A stretch of 64,000 bases of DNA from Thiosulfatihalobacter marinus (GTDB taxonomy: Bacteria > Pseudomonadota > Alphaproteobacteria > Rhodobacterales > Rhodobacteraceae). The stretch lies in contig NZ_JAECRZ010000002.1 of assembly GCF_016019955.1 (NCBI RefSeq), positions 310,001 through 374,000 of the forward strand. The letters are read 5' to 3'. Of this stretch, positions 60,563 to 64,000 are shown in pieces. The notes beneath the pieces were generated by a model, which ran no database searches, was not told the DNA's origin, and saw nothing but the letters and a program-made list of their open reading frames with translations. The position numbers and the translations under genes are program-made. Position 1 is the stretch's first letter. Each line of letters starts with the position of its first letter.

Positions 60563-62758
60563 TTGGCTGAGCCAGGCTATTTTGACGAAGGCGATCTGGT
60601 GGCGGTGCTGACAACTCAGCCGCTGGACCGGATGCTGGATTACAAGGCCCCCGAGGGTGGCTGTGTCGAAGGCGCCTTTGTCGAGGTGCCGCTGGGCCCG
60701 CGAAAGGTGCCGGGTGTGGTCTGGGGGCCGGGCAAGGGAGATTTCGACATCAGCCGTATCCGCCCGGTGAACCGTGTGCTGGATGTGGCGCCCATGGGGG
60801 CGGACATGAAAGCGTTTCTGGAACGCGCCGCCGAATACACGCTAACACCGTTGCATGCCATGTTGCGGCTGGCGACCCGTGCGCCGGGGCTGGGCGATCC
60901 GCCCTCGATGCGCAAGGTCTACAGGCTGGGGGAGGGCGCGCCCGACCGGCAGACCGATGCCCGGCGCAGGGTGCTGGACACGCTGAAGGAATATGGCGGG
61001 CTGGCGTTTACATTGGGCGAGCTGGGCGAGATGGCCGGGGTCACGAATTCGGTGATCAAGGGGTTGGTAAAGCAGGGCGTGGTGCGCGAAGAGGATACGC
61101 CGCGCGATCTGCCCTTTGCCCGGCTGGACCCGGCGCATGGTGGCAAGGCGCTGACCGAGGATCAGGCCGCAGGGGCAGAGGCGCTGCGCACCGGGGTGCG
61201 ATCGGGGGTCTATGGCACGACGTTGCTGCGGGGGGTGACGGGATCGGGAAAGACCGAGGTGTATCTGGAGGCGGTCGCGGAATGTCTGCGCAAGGGCCGT
61301 CAGGCGCTGGTGTTGTTGCCCGAGATTGCGCTGACGGCGGAGTTCCTGACGCGGGTGGAAGCCCGGTTTGGCGCGCGGCCCGCGGAATGGCATTCCGGCG
61401 TGACCATGACCGAACGCCGCCGGACGTGGAAAATGGTCGGGCAGGGCGGCGCGCAGCTGGTGGTGGGCGCGCGCTCGGCGTTGTTTCTGCCCTATCGTGA
61501 TCTTGGCCTGATCGTTGTCGATGAAGAACATGACACCTCTTACAAGCAGGAAGACGGGGTGTTGTACAATGCGCGGGACATGGCGGTGCTGCGGGCCTCG
61601 TTATGTGCGGCGCGGGTGGTGCTGGCCTCGGCCACGCCGTCGCTGGAGAGCTGGGCCAATGCGCAGGCCGGGAAATACGACAAGCTGGAACTGACGGCGC
61701 GGTTTGGTGATGCGGTGTTGCCGGACATGCGCAGCATCGACATGCGCGCCGAGGATTTGCCAAGGGATCGCTGGATATCGCCAACGCTCCGGGCGGCGGT
61801 GGACCGACGCGTTCTGGCAGGCGAGCAGAGCCTGTTGTTCATCAACCGTCGTGGCTATGCGCCGGTGACGATCTGCCGGGCCTGCGGGCATCAGGTGGGG
61901 TGCGACCAGTGCGATGCGCGGATGGTGGAGCACCGGTTTCTGAAGCGCCTGGTCTGTCATCAGTGCGGCGAGACCAAACCGATGCCCGAAACCTGCCCGT
62001 CCTGCGAGGTCGAGGGCAAGCTGGCGCCGGTGGGGCCGGGGGTGGAGCGGCTTGCGGAGGAGGCGGGCGCGTTGTGGCCCGAGGCGCGGCTGGCGGTGTT
62101 GTCTTCGGATCTGTTCGGATCGGCGCGGGCGCTCAAGGAGGGGATCGAGACCATTGCCGCCGGGGGGGCGGATATCATCATCGGTACGCAGCTGGTGGCC
62201 AAGGGGCACAATTTTCCGCTGCTGACGCTGGTCGGGGTGATCGATGCCGACCTGGGATTGCAGGGGTCCGACCTGCGCGCCGCCGAGCGCACGTTTCAGC
62301 TGATGCGGCAGGTGGCGGGGCGTGCGGGGCGGGCCGATAAACCGGGGGTGGCGATGTTGCAGACCTGCCAGCCCGAACATCCGGTGATCCGGTCGATCCT
62401 TGCGGGGGACGAGCAGGGGTTCTGGACGGCGGAAGCGGATGAGCGGCGCCATGCGGGCGTGCCGCCCTTTGGCCGCATGGCGGGGATCATCCTGTCCGGG
62501 GGAGATGTCAGCCAGGTGTTCGATCTGGGCAATGCGCTGGCCCGCAATGCGGGGATGCTGAGGGCCATCGGGGCCGAGGTGTATGGCCCCGCGCCTGCCC
62601 CGATCGCGCGCGTGCGCGGGCGCCACCGGGTACGGTTGCTGGTGAAGGCGGACAAGGGGGTGGCATTGCAGCCCGCGCTGGCGCAATGGATCGGCCAGTT
62701 TCGCCTGAAGGGTGATTTGCGGCTGGCGGTCGATATCGACCCGCAGAGTTTCTATTGA
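60563..62758 (+). CDS. priA: PriA, primosomal replication-restart helicase
   Basis: The 731-aa helicase reloads the replisome at stalled forks. The only suitable start is a TTG at 60563, with AGAGG upstream, giving an N-terminus (DLVAVLTTQPLDRMLDYKAP) that matches the 3' DNA-end binding domain. Walker A is GVTGSGKTEVYLE and Walker B is VDEEHDTSYKQ. Eight cysteines in four pairs, CRAC, CDQC, CHQC and CPSC, form the two-zinc insertion. GRAGRADKPGVAMLQT is motif VI. Length fits the family. Copy B of the intergenic repeat follows the stop by 8 bp. Confidence 0.95.
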   Translation: MAEPGYFDEGDLVAVLTTQPLDRMLDYKAPEGGCVEGAFVEVPLGPRKVPGVVWGPGKGDFDISRIRPVNRVLDVAPMGADMKAFLERAAEYTLTPLHAMLRLATRAPGLGDPPSMRKVYRLGEGAPDRQTDARRRVLDTLKEYGGLAFTLGELGEMAGVTNSVIKGLVKQGVVREEDTPRDLPFARLDPAHGGKALTEDQAAGAEALRTGVRSGVYGTTLLRGVTGSGKTEVYLEAVAECLRKGRQALVLLPEIALTAEFLTRVEARFGARPAEWHSGVTMTERRRTWKMVGQGGAQLVVGARSALFLPYRDLGLIVVDEEHDTSYKQEDGVLYNARDMAVLRASLCAARVVLASATPSLESWANAQAGKYDKLELTARFGDAVLPDMRSIDMRAEDLPRDRWISPTLRAAVDRRVLAGEQSLLFINRRGYAPVTICRACGHQVGCDQCDARMVEHRFLKRLVCHQCGETKPMPETCPSCEVEGKLAPVGPGVERLAEEAGALWPEARLAVLSSDLFGSARALKEGIETIAAGGADIIIGTQLVAKGHNFPLLTLVGVIDADLGLQGSDLRAAERTFQLMRQVAGRAGRADKPGVAMLQTCQPEHPVIRSILAGDEQGFWTAEADERRHAGVPPFGRMAGIILSGGDVSQVFDLGNALARNAGMLRAIGAEVYGPAPAPIARVRGRHRVRLLVKADKGVALQPALAQWIGQFRLKGDLRLAVDIDPQSFY

Positions 62759-62766
62759 GCGGCCAA

Positions 62767-62827
62767 GGGGGCGCTGCCCCCGTCGCGCGAGGCGCGACTC
62801 CCCCGGAGTATTTTTGGCAAAATGAAG
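62767..62827 (+). repeat. Dispersed intergenic repeat, copy B, after priA
   Basis: Two hairpins, GGGGGC-GCT-GCCCCC (62767-62781) and GTCGCGC-GAG-GCGCGAC (62782-62798), precede the core CCCGGAGTATTTTTGGCAAA and its tail (62802-62827). The core matches copy A in 24 of 26 bases, while the hairpin sequences differ although their positions agree. The element may double as the priA terminator. The remaining bases up to 62949 show no gene. Confidence 0.75.
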
Positions 62828-62949
62828 AAGGGGTCGCGTGATCCGGGGATTGGCACCGGTATCTGACCTGTTGAAAGCGGGATGAAGCCGATCGCGCGGG
62901 TCTGTTGTTGGCTGCGGTATTCCGGGGTGTGTCGGGCCGCCTCCGGGCC

Positions 62950-63207
62950 CTAGTCGGGCATGGTGAGGCGGGTTTGGGAGCCGCCGGATTGAAGGACAAT
63001 TCCGGACTTGTCGATGGCGACAACCTTGCCGCCGGGGGTGCGATCGCCGGGCGCGACCTTGAGCGTGCGGCCGGAGCGCGTGAGCAGAAGCGCGCTGGGC
63101 GCGGTGCTGGTGCCCATCAGGCCGATCAGGGTAAGTCGTCTACGGGTGTGAAGAACACCGGGGATGGTGGCCTTTTCGGCCACGGAAGCGGGGGATTTGG
63201 CGGACAT
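62950..63207 (-). CDS. Small GspC/PilP-like module protein
   Basis: The protein is 85 aa from the ATG at 63207. Residues 25-85 read LTLIGLMGTSTAPSALLL, then KVAPGDRTPGGKVVAIDKSG, and end in TRLTMPD. This matches the last 60 residues of the 804-aa fusion protein at 44955 (LIG-x2-GTS, K-V-x2-GDR-x2-GGKV-x-AI, L-x2-P), so both carry one GspC-HR/PilP-like domain. There is no signal peptide or membrane helix in this short protein. It lies alone between priA and purF. Function is unknown. Confidence 0.75.
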   Translation of the reverse strand: MSAKSPASVAEKATIPGVLHTRRRLTLIGLMGTSTAPSALLLTRSGRTLKVAPGDRTPGGKVVAIDKSGIVLQSGGSQTRLTMPD

Positions 63208-63376
63208 GGGTGAACTCTTGTGATTCTGCCTGGCCCGTCTGGGGCCGCATGGCGCCTGATAACAGGGCAATACCGGCAGGTTCAAACCGGTTCACCGCGC
63301 CGTCGGCAAGATCATGCCGCAGTGCGGCAGGGGGGTGGTTTGCAGGGTGCGCGGTTCGGGTACGCCGCCGTTTGCG

Positions 63377-64000
63377 TTATTCGGCGGCCTTCATCTCGAA
63401 TCCCTTTTCGAGCATGTCTGACGGCGTGACCGGGTATTCGCCGGAGAAGCAGGCATCGCAATATTGCGGGCAATCCGCGGAGCGGCCCTTTGCCTCGCCT
63501 ACAGCGCGATAAAGCCCATCGAGCGAGATGAACTTGAGGCTGTCCACGGCGAGATGTTCGGTCATCTCGTCCTCGGTCATGGTGGCGGCCAGCAGTTTTT
63601 CGCGCTGGGGCGTATCCACGCCGTAAAAACAGGGCCAGGCCGTGGGTGGGCTGGCGATGCGGAAATGCACCTCCCGCGCGCCGGCATCAAGGATCATTTC
63701 CTTGATCTTGCGGCTGGTAGTGCCGCGCACAACCGAATCATCCACGAGGATCACGCGCTTCCCTTTTATCAGGGCCCGGTTAACATTCAGTTTAAGGCGC
63801 ACGCCCATGTTGCGAATCTGCTCGGTCGGTTCGATGAAGGTGCGGCCCATGTACTGATTGCGGATGATGCCCATGGCAAAGGGGATGCCGCTTTCCTGGG
63901 AATAGCCGATCGCCGCCGGAGTGCCGCTGTCGGGCACGGCGCAGACCAGATCGGCGTCCACGGGATTTTCGCGCGCCAGTTCCACGCCGATCTGACGGCG
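63377..64000 (-). CDS. purF: PurF, amidophosphoribosyltransferase, C-terminal part
   Basis: Only the last 207 residues are inside the window; the gene continues beyond its right edge. The frame is open to the last base (RRQIGVELARENP). The PRPP-binding loop VILVDDSVVRGTTSRK and the upstream CAVPDSGTPAAIGYSQ with GIIRNQYMGRTFI are typical of PurF. The conserved tail with SLDGLYRAVGE and CPQYCDACFSGEYP follows. PurF makes 5-phosphoribosylamine, the first committed step of purine synthesis. The N-terminal glutaminase domain lies outside. Confidence 0.95.
   Translation of the reverse strand, partial: RRQIGVELARENPVDADLVCAVPDSGTPAAIGYSQESGIPFAMGIIRNQYMGRTFIEPTEQIRNMGVRLKLNVNRALIKGKRVILVDDSVVRGTTSRKIKEMILDAGAREVHFRIASPPTAWPCFYGVDTPQREKLLAATMTEDEMTEHLAVDSLKFISLDGLYRAVGEAKGRSADCPQYCDACFSGEYPVTPSDMLEKGFEMKAAE

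Overview
The window looks like chromosome of an alphaproteobacterium of the Rhodobacteraceae (Roseobacter group). Pointers are the high GC content, the rib-nusB order, rpoH with an RpoH box, CarD, an SUV3-like RNA helicase, an SOS box of the alphaproteobacterial form GTTC-N7-GTTC next to mmcB, and a tRNA-His that has A73 and no encoded G-1. No phage, integron, CRISPR array or rRNA operon was seen. The only clear mobile DNA is a 262-bp MITE at 44.7-45.0 kb. One intergenic repeat family occurs three times (6.4, 30.05 and 62.8 kb).

Layout. 0-8.7 kb: riboflavin genes ribD, ribE, ribB(A), ribH and nusB, split between ribD and ribE by a reverse-strand capsule export cassette (kpsS, a Wza/KpsD-type lipoprotein, kpsC). 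8.8-11.7 kb: small membrane protein, MtfA-like peptidase, mmcB with a perfect SOS box, a 62-aa protein, a GNAT acetyltransferase, then tRNA-His. 12.0-21.0 kb: a three-gene translationally coupled operon for a LysM/FecR/Ig-like exported protein, a 1.6-kDa-residue-scale protein (about 1,628 residues) with 15 PKD repeats, and a membrane adenylate cyclase with an extracytoplasmic sensor. This is the best candidate for an undescribed signalling system. 21-28 kb: DUF6476-like protein, rluD, rpoH, a capsule-synthesis-fold protein, a Gfo/Idh/MocA oxidoreductase, a DksA-type zinc finger protein and a winged-helix/TPR regulator. 28-37 kb: pepF, a lysophospholipase-like hydrolase, SCP2, a TPR protein, the helicase, hslR, fdxA, carD and a potassium channel with a zinc ribbon tail.

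37-44.6 kb: cobS and cobT (lower loop of cobalamin), a Kef-type antiporter, an Lrp regulator divergent from hpd, a haloalkane dehalogenase and a PlsC-like protein. 44.7-51.4 kb: the MITE, sitting exactly in the stop codon of an 804-aa GspL-like/GspC-like fusion protein; then a SIMPL protein, metY, an SDR, a DUF1178 protein and a NUDIX protein. 51.4-59.7 kb: start of the division and cell wall (dcw) cluster, mraZ-rsmH-ftsL-ftsI-murE-murF-mraY, behind an unusual 700-bp leader that holds a MraZ-type operator, an AT-rich block with nested inverted repeats and a terminator-like hairpin. The cluster stops after mraY. 59.7-64 kb: fsa, priA, a small protein that repeats the C-terminal module of the 804-aa fusion, and the 3' part of purF.

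Start codons were moved inside several longer reading frames where family starts, Shine-Dalgarno sequences or gene overlaps argued for it; each case is noted in the entry. All functional calls rest on reading motifs and domain order by eye, without database searches.
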